DNA from: Cyclobacterium xiamenense
GTDB taxonomy: Bacteria; Bacteroidota; Bacteroidia; Cytophagales; Cyclobacteriaceae
Reading direction: 5' to 3'
DNA: 64,000 nucleotides
Assembly (NCBI RefSeq): GCF_009467825.1
Contig: NZ_WIOK01000001.1
Location: forward strand, 62,001-126,000
The notes under the pieces were generated by a model. It was given only the letters and a program-made list of their open reading frames with translations, was not told the DNA's origin and ran no database searches. Below, piece after piece: positions 17,445 to 27,000 of this stretch. How positions within the stretch are numbered: the stretch's first letter is position 1; each line of letters starts with the position of its first letter. A program made the position numbers and the translations under genes.

Positions 17445-18215
17445 ATGTCTTCGACTGCTATTGAAATCCAATCCAAAAGAGGCGTATGGGGTGGTGGAAA
17501 CGAGCCGCTGAAAGCAAGCTACGGCAAGCTCATGATGTGGTTTTTTCTGCTATCTGATATTTTTACTTTCACTGCCTTTCTGATTACCTATGGGGCAATC
17601 CGGGTCAGTTATCCCGCCTATGGGGGAGAAGTCGCCGATTTTGTAAGTTCCAACGAATACTGGCCCATACCCGAGATGATTTTCGATGCGATCCCATTCG
17701 TACATGGGGGGCATTTTCCATTGGTGTTTGTGGGCTTAATGACGTTCATTTTGATTTTGAGCTCGGTTACGATGGTTTTGGCGGTAGAGGCCGGGCACCG
17801 GAACGATAAGAAAGACGTGGTAAAGTGGATGCTGTGGACCTTGCTTGGAGGGATAACTTTCCTTAGCTGTCAGGCCTGGGAGTGGACGCACTTTATTCAT
17901 GGCACGGATGAGGGAGCAATGCTTACCTATGTCAATTCATTCAACAACGTGGTTAGCGAGACGGTTTATGGAGCTAACCTGTTGGTTAACGAATACGGAC
18001 CGGCACCTTTCGCACAGTTGTTTTTCTTTATTACCGGATTTCATGGGTTCCACGTAACGATTGGTGTATTTCTACTGTTTCTCGCATTTTACCAGGCAGC
18101 AGTTGGCGTCTACGAAGAACGAGGACATTACGAAATGATTGAAAAAATTGGCTTGTACTGGCACTTTGTGGACTTGGTCTGGGTGTTTGTATTTACCTTT
18201 TTCTATTTGATTTAG
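17445..18215 (+). CDS. Cytochrome c oxidase subunit III (second copy)
   Basis: A second, longer subunit III-family protein of 256 residues. It has the same end as the first copy (GFHGFHVTIGVFLLFLAFYQ, then GLYWHFVDLVWVFVFTFFYL), but its N-terminal half has its own inserts, including a PEMIFDAIPFVHGGHFPLVF segment. Around six helices are predicted. Two adjacent subunit III genes are usual in the Bacteroidota act-cta cluster, so this is a paralogous pair and not a split gene: each has its own full C-terminal helix set. Confidence 0.92.
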   Translation: MSSTAIEIQSKRGVWGGGNEPLKASYGKLMMWFFLLSDIFTFTAFLITYGAIRVSYPAYGGEVADFVSSNEYWPIPEMIFDAIPFVHGGHFPLVFVGLMTFILILSSVTMVLAVEAGHRNDKKDVVKWMLWTLLGGITFLSCQAWEWTHFIHGTDEGAMLTYVNSFNNVVSETVYGANLLVNEYGPAPFAQLFFFITGFHGFHVTIGVFLLFLAFYQAAVGVYEERGHYEMIEKIGLYWHFVDLVWVFVFTFFYLI

Positions 18216-18238
18216 AACATTAACCGCATAGTTGAATT

Positions 18239-18565
18239 ATGGCACAAGAAAGTAAAAACGGGTTGGAAGTCATTCCAAGAGACTCGGCAAAGATTAAGAA
18301 AATATGGATGACGGCATTGATCCTTCTTGTGGTGACTGCCGTGGAATTTCTACTTGCTTTTACCATGGAGCGGGGAATGTTGCTGTACATCATTTTCATC
18401 GTGTTGACGATTGTGAAAGCCAAATACATCATGATGGAGTTCATGCACCTCGGGGAAGAAGCAAAACCGCTGTTTTATTCGATTATTGTTCCGCTTATCT
18501 TTTTGATCTGGTTGATCATCGCCCTTTTCAAGGAAGGTTCGGATATCTTTTTGATGCGTTGGTAA
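18239..18565 (+). CDS. Cytochrome c oxidase subunit IV family protein
   Basis: The 108 residues have three predicted helices (about 24-42, 46-64 and 80-97) with the KAKYIMMEFMHLGEEAKP loop typical of the prokaryotic subunit IV family. It is a small accessory subunit thought to stabilise the oxidase. It is the last oxidase structural gene; a strong terminator follows 27 bases after the stop. Confidence 0.9.
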   Translation: MAQESKNGLEVIPRDSAKIKKIWMTALILLVVTAVEFLLAFTMERGMLLYIIFIVLTIVKAKYIMMEFMHLGEEAKPLFYSIIVPLIFLIWLIIALFKEGSDIFLMRW

Positions 18566-18591
18566 GTAGGCGGTAAAAATGTATATCAATG

Positions 18592-18625
18592 AATGGTTGG
18601 AGTGGAATCTTCAACCATTTTTTTT
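18592..18625 (+). terminator. Intrinsic terminator after the oxidase subunit genes
   Basis: AATGGTTG (18592-18599) pairs perfectly with CAACCATT (18612-18619), closed by a further G-T pair around a ten-base loop and followed by a T tract to 18625. It separates the structural genes from the SCO/DUF420 genes, and may act as a partial stop that lowers expression of the latter, as no clear promoter follows it. Confidence 0.75.
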
Positions 18626-18638
18626 GTTATGAGATAGT

Positions 18639-19310
18639 ATGAAAATGTTACGCTTTCTTCAAATCCTGGTGTTGATCTGTGTGTTGATGATCCCTGTATT
18701 GATTATTCTATTTTTACGGGGGTTTACGTCTAACGAATATTCCATTCCCATCTTGTACGAGCAAGGGGTGGAAGATCCTTACCAGCAGTGCGATTACGGG
18801 GGAAATACCGGACAGCATTTCATACCGGATTTTTCCCTGGTAGATCAATTCGACAGGAGTATCGGAAGGGAAGATATGGGGGGAAAGATTACGGTAGTCG
18901 ATTTTTTCTTTACTAGCTGCCCCAGCATTTGTCCGGTGATGTCCTCGGAGATGGAGCGGGTGCAGGATGCTTTCCGAAACGACGATCGGGTGCAGTTGTT
19001 TTCCATCAGTATTGATCCTACCTACGACACGCCTGAAGTACTATCCGAATATGCCGACAGGCATCGGGCAGAACGTGACAAATGGTTTTTCCTTACGGGA
19101 GACAAGGGTTCCATTTACGAGCTGGCCAGGTGCGGATTTGTGCTACCTACCATCGATGGGGACTCGGTACCGGAGGATTTTATCCATAGTGATAAATTCG
19201 TATTGGTGGATGAGTTGGGTAGAATTAGGGGGTATTACAGCGGTACCGAAAGAGAAAGTGTGGATGAATTGATAGTAGAAACAAAAATTTTATTATACAA
19301 TGGAAAATAA
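18639..19310 (+). CDS. SCO1/SenC family copper chaperone
   Basis: Thioredoxin-fold protein that delivers copper to, or reduces, the CuA site of oxidase subunit II. It has 223 residues: an N-terminal membrane anchor (about 5-29), then the domain with the copper-binding CPSICP motif in VVDFFFTSCPSICPVMSSEM, the SISIDPTYDTP block and the conserved third ligand His in FIHSDKFVLVDE. The stop overlaps the DUF420 start by 11 bases. It lies just beyond the cta structural genes whose product it should mature. Confidence 0.94.
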   Translation: MKMLRFLQILVLICVLMIPVLIILFLRGFTSNEYSIPILYEQGVEDPYQQCDYGGNTGQHFIPDFSLVDQFDRSIGREDMGGKITVVDFFFTSCPSICPVMSSEMERVQDAFRNDDRVQLFSISIDPTYDTPEVLSEYADRHRAERDKWFFLTGDKGSIYELARCGFVLPTIDGDSVPEDFIHSDKFVLVDELGRIRGYYSGTERESVDELIVETKILLYNGK

Positions 19311-19851
19311 AATCGAATTAGAGAACCAGGATAAATCCATGTTGCGTTGGATTACCCTAATATCCGTATTGGTGCCCATTGTGGTGGCCGTATTGCTTTT
19401 TATGCCTTCAAAAATTGATACGGGACAGGAATGGGTTTATTTTTTGCCCCATTTGAATGCGGTTATCAATTCCGCGGCTACTTTGGCGCTGGTGCTCGGA
19501 GTCGTCTTTATCAAGCAGGGTAAGGTCGCCTGGCACAAGGCTTCCATGACCATTGCCTTTGCATTAGGCGCATTGTTTTTGGTCAGTTACGTGTTGTACC
19601 ACGCTTCGGCAGAAAGTACCAGTTTTGGCGGTGAGGGCTGGATTAGAGGCCTGTATTATTTTCTTTTGATTACGCACATCATTTTGGCCGCTGTAGCCTT
19701 GTTTCCCATCCTTTGGGCTTACTATTATGGCTATACCGGGCAGTATGCCCGGCACCGGAAGGTGGTGAAATACGCGTTTCCGATTTGGCTTTATGTGACG
19801 GTCACTGGTGTAATCGTTTACTTAATGATCAGCCCCTACTACACGCATTGA
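19300..19851 (+). CDS. DUF420 family membrane protein
   Basis: The 183 residues have five predicted helices and match DUF420, a family (CtaG/YozB-like context) found with cytochrome oxidase genes and probably helping assembly. Conserved His and Lys residues lie in LPHLNAVINS, VAWHKASMT, VLYHA, ITHIILA and ARHRKVVKYAFPIWLYVTVT; these could bind metal or heme. The molecular role is not established. It is coupled to the SCO gene by an 11-base overlap. Confidence 0.88.
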   Translation: MENKIELENQDKSMLRWITLISVLVPIVVAVLLFMPSKIDTGQEWVYFLPHLNAVINSAATLALVLGVVFIKQGKVAWHKASMTIAFALGALFLVSYVLYHASAESTSFGGEGWIRGLYYFLLITHIILAAVALFPILWAYYYGYTGQYARHRKVVKYAFPIWLYVTVTGVIVYLMISPYYTH

Positions 19852-19907
19852 GGTTTTTTGTTCCGCATGCGAGAACTTTGTTGACATGAAAACCGTTTAG
19901 GATACAG

Positions 19908-20162
19908 ATGAGAAATCGTGCGAAATACCTTATTGCCGGACTGGTGACCGCAATGCTAAGTTTACAGCAAGTGGCTGCGCAGTGCGCCATGTGCCGAGCG
20001 ACCATTGAAAACAATGTAAGTAATGGCGACACCACCGTGGGCGCTGGATTGAATGTAGGTATCCTGTATCTGTTTCTGGCTCCTTACCTTCTATTGTCCA
20101 TTATCGGCTATTTTTGGTACAAAAAAGCGAAACAGAAGAAGCGCTTTTCGTTACGTTCATAG
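19908..20162 (+). CDS. Small CxxC membrane protein of the oxidase assembly segment
   Basis: I do not recognise a named family. The 84 residues comprise a signal-like helix (about 6-25) ending in VAAQ, a short extracytoplasmic part with CAMCRATIENN (Cys-x-x-Cys at about 26-29), a second helix (about 50-68) and a basic tail (KKAKQKKR). The processed protein would have a CxxC at or near its N-terminus outside the membrane. Placed 56 bases after DUF420 and SCO, it may be a small thiol or copper-handling factor for the oxidase. The function is inference from position and motif. Confidence 0.75.
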   Translation: MRNRAKYLIAGLVTAMLSLQQVAAQCAMCRATIENNVSNGDTTVGAGLNVGILYLFLAPYLLLSIIGYFWYKKAKQKKRFSLRS

Positions 20163-20283
20163 GCGTTATTTTTTTGGCGGTTACCGCTGTGTTTTGTTTT
20201 CTTATCCAAGGCTTACTTTTTTTATCAAAAGTAGAACGGATTTTGCTTGGTTGCTTCTAGCTTTATAGACTGGCCGAACGACA

Positions 20284-23200
20284 ATGCTAAAGAAAAGAAG
20301 ACTCATACTTATCGCATCCATTCTCATGCTTGGGATCGTTTTGTCGGTGAATTTTTTTATGGGGAACGATCGGGGACAGGCACCGGAAGTACATCGTTCA
20401 TTACTGGAAGGCAAAATGGCCGAAGTAATTGCGGGTTTCGATGAGGATTATATCGAAATTCTAATGCGTAACCGTCCCAACCAAAATCCAACCTTTCACT
20501 CCCTCACTTTTTCCAGCCACTATGCGTTTTACCTTTTTTCCGAAGGAGGCGAGTTGTATTATTGGTCCGATGTAGAAATGGTACCTCGGTTTGAAAGCCT
20601 TTCACTTTCGAGAAAGTATCAATTATTGGAAAATGAGCGGGGTCTTTATTTTGCAAAACTCAGGAGGATGGACCGAAACGATTCCGCTTTCTGGTTACTT
20701 CAGGTGTATCCCCTCGTGAGTAAGGTGGACATTGATAATGAATACCTGATAAGTGGCTTCAATGAGGAGGTTTTTGGGAATGATCGCTTCATTTTATCCA
20801 ATCAACCCAAAGCGGGCTACCAGGATGTTGCCGTAGAAGGCGAGTACCTGTACTCCATTTTTTATAGGGTCGGGTACGATCCGGTTGGGCAGTCATTTAA
20901 TCACACCTTATTGGTCTTCTTTTTTTCCCTGCTGGGCTTGGTCCTGATTTTAGGAGGTGATTTCGTTTACACCCTGTGGAACAAAGGCAGGCGATCTATG
21001 GCTACCTTGTATACCTTTCTGATATTGGCCTGCATCCGACTATTGATGCTTGCCTTTAGTTTTCCCAAAGATTTTTTTCAGACCGGCATTTTTGATCCCG
21101 GTTTGTATGCCTCTTCCCGGATCAACCCCAGCCTGGGTGATTTGCTGCTTAATGTCGTATGTTACCTGGTGGTGTTAAGCATGGTCATTGCGATACTCGG
21201 GAAAAAGCGGGTGTTGATAAATTTTATTCAATTCCGAAAAAAGTACGGGTATGGGGTTCAGTTGGCAGCCGCTTTCCTGTTGTCCACGGTTTTGATGTTT
21301 TTGTTTTTCTTTCTTTACCTAAACATTGTCGAAAATGCCCAGTGGAATCTTAGTATTGCGTCTATTCCCACCTTCAATTACCTGAAAGGAATCAGTCTGC
21401 TGGTGGTTTTCCTTGGTGGTGCGGCCTACTTGCTGTTTTCCATAATTGGCTTGAACATGGTGCTCTACAAGCGTACGGATCAGGTTTTCTATCCGCTAAA
21501 GGTAGTGCTGGCCATCTCGTTTCCAGTGATCCTGTTGCTGTTTTTTGCGGATTTTATCCTGTTGTTGGCTTTTCTGGCCCATTTGATATTGGTAATCGGT
21601 ATCGTTAGTTTTAAGTTGTACAACAAGCTTTTTAAACTTGAATTCAATACGTTTCTGACCTTCTTTTTTGCGTGCCTGGTCGGGGCGATTATCACGGGTG
21701 CGGCTTCTTACCAGCACAACCGAAACGACGAAATCCGCTCCAAGGAAAAATTTGCCAATACAATCATGTTGGACAGGGATGTTATGGGTGAGTTTTTGTT
21801 GGAGGAAATCATTGACCGCATTCAGGAAGACTTGTTTATCATAAACCGGTTGTCCGACCCGCTTCTTTCAAAGGATCCCATTGAGCGGAAATTACGAAAA
21901 ATCTACCTCTCGGGCTATTTTGATCAGTACAGCCAACACATTTCTATTTACAATTCATCGGGTCAGCTGCTTGTTGGGGGCAGAGAGGAGCAAAGCCTGG
22001 ACGAATACAAGCGGAAGTACATGAATAGCGATTACGCAACGCAGGTGTACAATCTGTATCACGTGAAAACTACAGAAACCAACACAGGAAACCGGTTGGT
22101 TGCATTCATCAAACTCCAAAAAGAGGGGAATTTTTTAGCAACCATCGTGATTGAATTGAACCAGCAGCGGTTGGAATCCGGCAAGGCCTTTCCAAAACTG
22201 CTGATGGACAATCAGTACGCATCGAATTACATACAGGTAGATTTTGATTTTGCGATTTTTGAGTCGGGAAATCTGGAATACAGCTCGGGTGTATACAGCT
22301 ACCGCAATCCAGAAATAGAAGAGATTTTAAGCGATCCGGCATTGATGACACGGGGAGTTATCCAGGGTGGCTACCATCATTTTGGCGTGCCATACGGTGA
22401 AAAAATAATTGTCGTAACCTCCCCCCAATACCCGGATAATTACATATTGGGAGACATCGCCTTTTTCTTTGTCAGTTACCTGATCGTCACGCTACTATCA
22501 ATATGTGTCTATTTGGTTCTGGCCGGGGTGAACAGATTACGGTTCAATTATGCCACCAAACTGCAGCTGTACCTGAATTTCGCTTTTTTCTTTCCCATGC
22601 TGATCATCAGCATCATCGCCGTAGGATTTTTGAGTCATTCGTATACGGAGGACCTGCACCGGCAGTACTTCCAGAAAGCCGGTATCATTCGGGACAATCT
22701 CAACCGTAACCTGGGAGGGGATCAGTTTAGCGGGATGAATAAGGACGACATCAATAGCGAATTGTATGCACTGTCCAGTGCCACAGATGCGGATATCAAC
22801 TTGTATCTACCCGATGGGCTGCTCCTGGCAACCAACCAGCCCGCTATTTTCGATAAAAAAATCCTGACAAATTACCTGCATCCCCGGGCCTATGCTATGT
22901 TTATTGAATTGCTTGAGAATCGTCTTTTGCAGACCGAGCGTGTAGGCAATATGCAATTTAAAACCGTATACCTGGCCTTAAAAAATGGTGAAAACCAACA
23001 GTTGCAGGCCATCATCGCCATTCCTTTTTTTGAAGCAGAGGAGGAATTGAATGCGATGATAACGGAGGTTTTTAGTAATATCCTGGTGATTTTTGTGGTC
23101 ATGTTCCTGATCTTTTTGGTCATTTCCTACTTTGTTTCGAGGCATCTCACCCACCCCTTTAAGTTACTTACCCAAAAACTAAAAGATACCAACCTGGAAA

Positions 23201-23994
23201 ACAACGAATACATGGTCTGGCCGTCCCGGGATGAAATAGGCTTGTTGGTCAATGAGTACAACAACATGCTATTTAAACTGGAAGCCAGTAAGAAGGTGTT
23301 GGCCTCCAACGAGAAAGAGTCTGCCTGGAGGGAAATGGCCAAGCAGGTGGCCCATGAAATCAAGAACCCACTCACGCCAATGAAGCTGACCCTTCAGCAC
23401 CTGCTGCGGTTGAAAGCAGAGAATAAACTGGAACAGGGCGACGCGCTGGAAAGGCCCATTTTGTCCATCATTCACCAAGTGGATACCCTGAGTGACATTG
23501 CCAGCTCCTTTTCTACCTTTGCCAAAATGCCGCTTCCCAAAAACCAGGAACTTGATTTCCGTGCGGTGGTGAACGAATGCGTTTCGCTTTTTTGCACCCG
23601 GGAGGACGTACAGCTGGAATTCGAAGATTGCACACCAGAAGGCAGTTCCGCCAGAATAATGGGGGATGAAAAACTATACGGAAGAGTAATTTCAAACCTG
23701 ATTATCAACGGCATACAGGCAGTTCCCGAGGGGAAAAGACCGCTGATTGTGATTCGGCTCAGCTACGAAAAGGAAGGAACGATACAATTGGCTATCCGGG
23801 ATAATGGTCGAGGGATCGACGAGGAATTAAAAGCCAAAGTGTTTTTGCCCAACTTCAGCACGAAAACAGATGGCTCCGGTCTGGGGCTGGCAATTGCGAA
23901 GCGTGGCGTGGAGACAGCAGGCGGGAAAATTTGGTTTCGTACGACAAAGGACTCAGGTACTGTCTTTTACCTGCGTTTTCCCCTAATTGGGTAG
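20284..23994 (+). CDS. Very large membrane sensor histidine kinase
   Basis: A 1236-residue kinase. One helix at about 6-25 is followed by an outer domain to about 205, then seven or so helices (about 210-480), a second outer domain (about 485-720), two more helices (about 722-785), a third outer segment, a last helix near 925 and a HAMP-like linker (HLTHPFKLLTQKL). The kinase core is complete: H box VAHEIKNPLTPMK with His1024, N box LIINGIQAV (Asn1142), DNGRGID, FSTK and GSGLGLAIA. The HEIKNPLTPM form is of the NtrY/AtoS type. No response regulator is near, so its partner is elsewhere. It follows the oxidase genes by 121 bases, but functional linkage is not shown. Confidence 0.9.
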   Translation: MLKKRRLILIASILMLGIVLSVNFFMGNDRGQAPEVHRSLLEGKMAEVIAGFDEDYIEILMRNRPNQNPTFHSLTFSSHYAFYLFSEGGELYYWSDVEMVPRFESLSLSRKYQLLENERGLYFAKLRRMDRNDSAFWLLQVYPLVSKVDIDNEYLISGFNEEVFGNDRFILSNQPKAGYQDVAVEGEYLYSIFYRVGYDPVGQSFNHTLLVFFFSLLGLVLILGGDFVYTLWNKGRRSMATLYTFLILACIRLLMLAFSFPKDFFQTGIFDPGLYASSRINPSLGDLLLNVVCYLVVLSMVIAILGKKRVLINFIQFRKKYGYGVQLAAAFLLSTVLMFLFFFLYLNIVENAQWNLSIASIPTFNYLKGISLLVVFLGGAAYLLFSIIGLNMVLYKRTDQVFYPLKVVLAISFPVILLLFFADFILLLAFLAHLILVIGIVSFKLYNKLFKLEFNTFLTFFFACLVGAIITGAASYQHNRNDEIRSKEKFANTIMLDRDVMGEFLLEEIIDRIQEDLFIINRLSDPLLSKDPIERKLRKIYLSGYFDQYSQHISIYNSSGQLLVGGREEQSLDEYKRKYMNSDYATQVYNLYHVKTTETNTGNRLVAFIKLQKEGNFLATIVIELNQQRLESGKAFPKLLMDNQYASNYIQVDFDFAIFESGNLEYSSGVYSYRNPEIEEILSDPALMTRGVIQGGYHHFGVPYGEKIIVVTSPQYPDNYILGDIAFFFVSYLIVTLLSICVYLVLAGVNRLRFNYATKLQLYLNFAFFFPMLIISIIAVGFLSHSYTEDLHRQYFQKAGIIRDNLNRNLGGDQFSGMNKDDINSELYALSSATDADINLYLPDGLLLATNQPAIFDKKILTNYLHPRAYAMFIELLENRLLQTERVGNMQFKTVYLALKNGENQQLQAIIAIPFFEAEEELNAMITEVFSNILVIFVVMFLIFLVISYFVSRHLTHPFKLLTQKLKDTNLENNEYMVWPSRDEIGLLVNEYNNMLFKLEASKKVLASNEKESAWREMAKQVAHEIKNPLTPMKLTLQHLLRLKAENKLEQGDALERPILSIIHQVDTLSDIASSFSTFAKMPLPKNQELDFRAVVNECVSLFCTREDVQLEFEDCTPEGSSARIMGDEKLYGRVISNLIINGIQAVPEGKRPLIVIRLSYEKEGTIQLAIRDNGRGIDEELKAKVFLPNFSTKTDGSGLGLAIAKRGVETAGGKIWFRTTKDSGTVFYLRFPLIG

Positions 23995-24006
23995 CTACAC
24001 AATTTA

Positions 24007-24038
24007 TACCGGGGAATTTGTTACTTTAGTGCCCGGTA
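24007..24038. repeat. Inverted repeat in front of the outer-membrane protein gene
   Basis: TACCGGG (24007-24013) and CCCGGTA (24032-24038) are a perfect 7-bp inverted repeat spaced by 18 bases in the 56-base gap before the next gene. There is no T tract for a terminator. A TACTTTAG at 24022-24029, one base off the -7 consensus, lies between the arms, so an operator is possible. Confidence 0.3.
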
Positions 24039-24050
24039 ATTGTCTGCGTT

Positions 24051-27000
24051 ATGTGGTTGGTGAAGTATTTTTTAACCGTTTTGACAGCGTTTTCGGGGCT
24101 GGCGGCTTTGGCTCAGTCGATGCCGGCGATCTGCCGTTGGAAAAAAATTGGCAGTAATGCCAATGAATTGTTGCTGGATTCCCTAAGCATACGACCGTCT
24201 ACCCTCCGGGTTTTTGGACCTTCCGGTGACCAAATTCCCCATTCCTACACCTTGAGTACCGGCAAGATTTCTTTTGGCGTAGCAGAGGCTGATTTACCCG
24301 ACTCAGTGCGGCTTTGCTACGAGCGCTTGCCTTTTTCCTTTCACCATACCTATCAAAAACGCTCCCTGTCGGAGGATTACGATTCCCTGGCCTTCTTCAG
24401 GGATACGCCCCCGAAAAAGAAACCCGTCATGGATTTTCGGGAGGAGGTATTTACCTCCAACAAACTTAATCAATCCGGTAACCTGACCCGGGGGATCTCG
24501 TTTGGGAATTCCCAAAACGTCTTCGTTAACTCCGCGTTGAACCTGCAGCTGGATGGGGAACTGGCGGACAATCTACAAATACGGGCCAGTATCACCGACC
24601 AGAACGTACCGTTTCAGCCAGAAGGAAATACCCAACAGATTCAGGATTTTGACAATGTTTTGATAGCCCTCTACAACGATCAATTCAACCTCTCCGGGGG
24701 CGATGTGGTGCTACAGCAGCGAAAATCTGAATTTTTGCGCTACTACAAAAACGTGCAGGGGCTGCAATTTACCAGGGAATACGAAATGGGTGCCGACTGG
24801 AAAGCATCTACCCGTGCCGGTGCCGCCATTGCCAAAGGCAAATTTGCATCGCAGGTACTGGAGGTCTTGGAGGGAGTCAGCGGCCCCTACCGTATTCGGG
24901 GACCCGGAGAAGAACGCTTTGTGATCATCATGGCCAACTCCGAAAAAGTGTTTCTGGATGGCAAACAACTCCGGCGGGGGTTTAACAATGACTATACCAT
25001 TGACTACAACCAAGGGGAGATTACCTTTACTCCCAGTGTCCTGATCACCCAGTATTCCCGGGTGCGCGTGGATTTTGAATACGCCGAGCGAAATTTCTCC
25101 AGATCCATTCTAACCGCCAGTCACCAGCAGGAAAACGAAAACGTCTCGGTTTATTTTAATTTTTACCGCGAACAAGATGATCCCAACCGCCCGCTTTTTA
25201 TGGAACTCTCGGATGCCGATAAGAACTTATTGGCGGCTGTGGGAGACGATATCAACGCAGCTGCTGTTCCCCGCATTGATAGCATCGCGTTTGACTCAAA
25301 CCGGATTTTGTACAAAAAGGTTACCGAGATCACGGAAGTGGGAGAAACGTTGACGTATTATGCCTACAGTACCGATCCGGAGGAGGCTTTTTATGCGGTC
25401 AGTTTTACCGAAACCGGACAGGGAAGGGGGCATTACCGAAGGCAACAACAACTGGCCAGTGGTGTGGTGTATGCATTCGTTCCTCCTATCGATGGTGTGC
25501 CCCAAGGCAATTATTCCATTCGTACCCCGCTGCCCGCTCCCACTAAGCGGCAAATGATTACCGGGGGTACCTCGATCCGTATTGGCGCGCACGAAAAGGT
25601 GTTTTCGGAAATTGCTCTTTCAAACCGGGATGAAAATCGCTATTCGCCCCTGGACAACGAAGATAATACGGGGGTTGCCCTGAAAGCCGGGATCGTGTCG
25701 GAGGGCCGCACCGTACCTTCCTTGGAGGGCTACCGATTTGATGCGCACACGACCGTGGAATACAACTCCACTAATTTTTCGTTTATTGACCGGCTCCGGT
25801 ACATTGAATTCGACAGGGATTGGGGACTCCCCGCCGGTGAAACGCTTCCCAATGCCTCTGAAAAGCTCTTTCAGGCGAAAGTTGCCCTGACCAAGGACCC
25901 ACAAAATCAGCTGAGTTATACCCTGGACCTGAGGGAACGCTCCGGGCAGCTTTCGGGGGTACAACAAAACGCACTGGTTAATCAGCGTTTCGGAAAACGT
26001 TGGTTGCTATCCAACGAACTTTTTCACCTGGCCAGTCAGGTTCAGTCGTTTCGCTCCGACTGGTTGCGGTATCAAGGAGAACTAAAATACCTTTCCCGGT
26101 ACCTGGTGCCGGCGTACCGGTTCAGTGTAGACCGAAATGTGGTTGCAAACCCGCAAAATGAACAAGTGATCCGAACGGCGATGAACTTTAAGGAACATCA
26201 GGTATCCCTGCAAACCAACGATAGCCTGGCCTATCAGGCCTTTGCCACTGCCAGTATTCGCGAGGACCAGGCTGTAGCAAATGGCACATTGGTGCCGGAT
26301 ACCCGGGCCTTTGTAAGCAGCTACGGGTTGCGGGGAACCTTTGGCCCCCATTCGGTCAAGGCCTCGTTTACCTACCGGGAGCTGCTGTTTCTGCGCCAGG
26401 AGGAGCTGGAGGAAATCACGGTCATGGGTAAAATGGACTACCGCAGCTCTGTTTTTGAAAACAACCTGACCAATGAGTTGACCTATGCCCTGGGCAACGG
26501 ACGGGAATTGCGGCGGGAGTTCGTCTTTCTGCCGGTGCCCACCGGAGAGGGCACCCACACCTGGCGGGACGATAACGAAGACGGCGTGCAGCAATTAAAC
26601 GAGTTTTACCTGGCAATCAACCCGGAGGAAAAGAATTACATCAAAGTATTCGTACCTACCGATGAATACGTGCAAGCTTACACCACGCTTTTCAACTATC
26701 GGTTGCAGGCAAAATTTCCTACGGATTGGAAAGAAGCATCGGGGTTAAAGAAATGGCTTTCCCGGTTTTCCAATCAGACCAATTGGAATGTGGAAAAAAA
26801 AATCACCTCTTCTGATTTCTTTCAGCGCATCAGTCCCTTGCTAGCCAACGCCAACGATACTTCCCTGCTTTCCATTCGGCAATCTTTTCGCTCGTCCTTG
26901 TTTTTTAACCGTGCCTCGTCGGTCTACGGGCTGGATGTCTCCTTTTTTAATACCCACCAAAAACAGCTGCTCACCGGCGGGTTTGAAGATTTTTCCCGGG

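Noticed and set aside
16841-18215. Possible frameshifted or split subunit III gene
   Set aside because: Both genes carry a full set of C-terminal helices with the subunit III motifs, so they are two paralogues.
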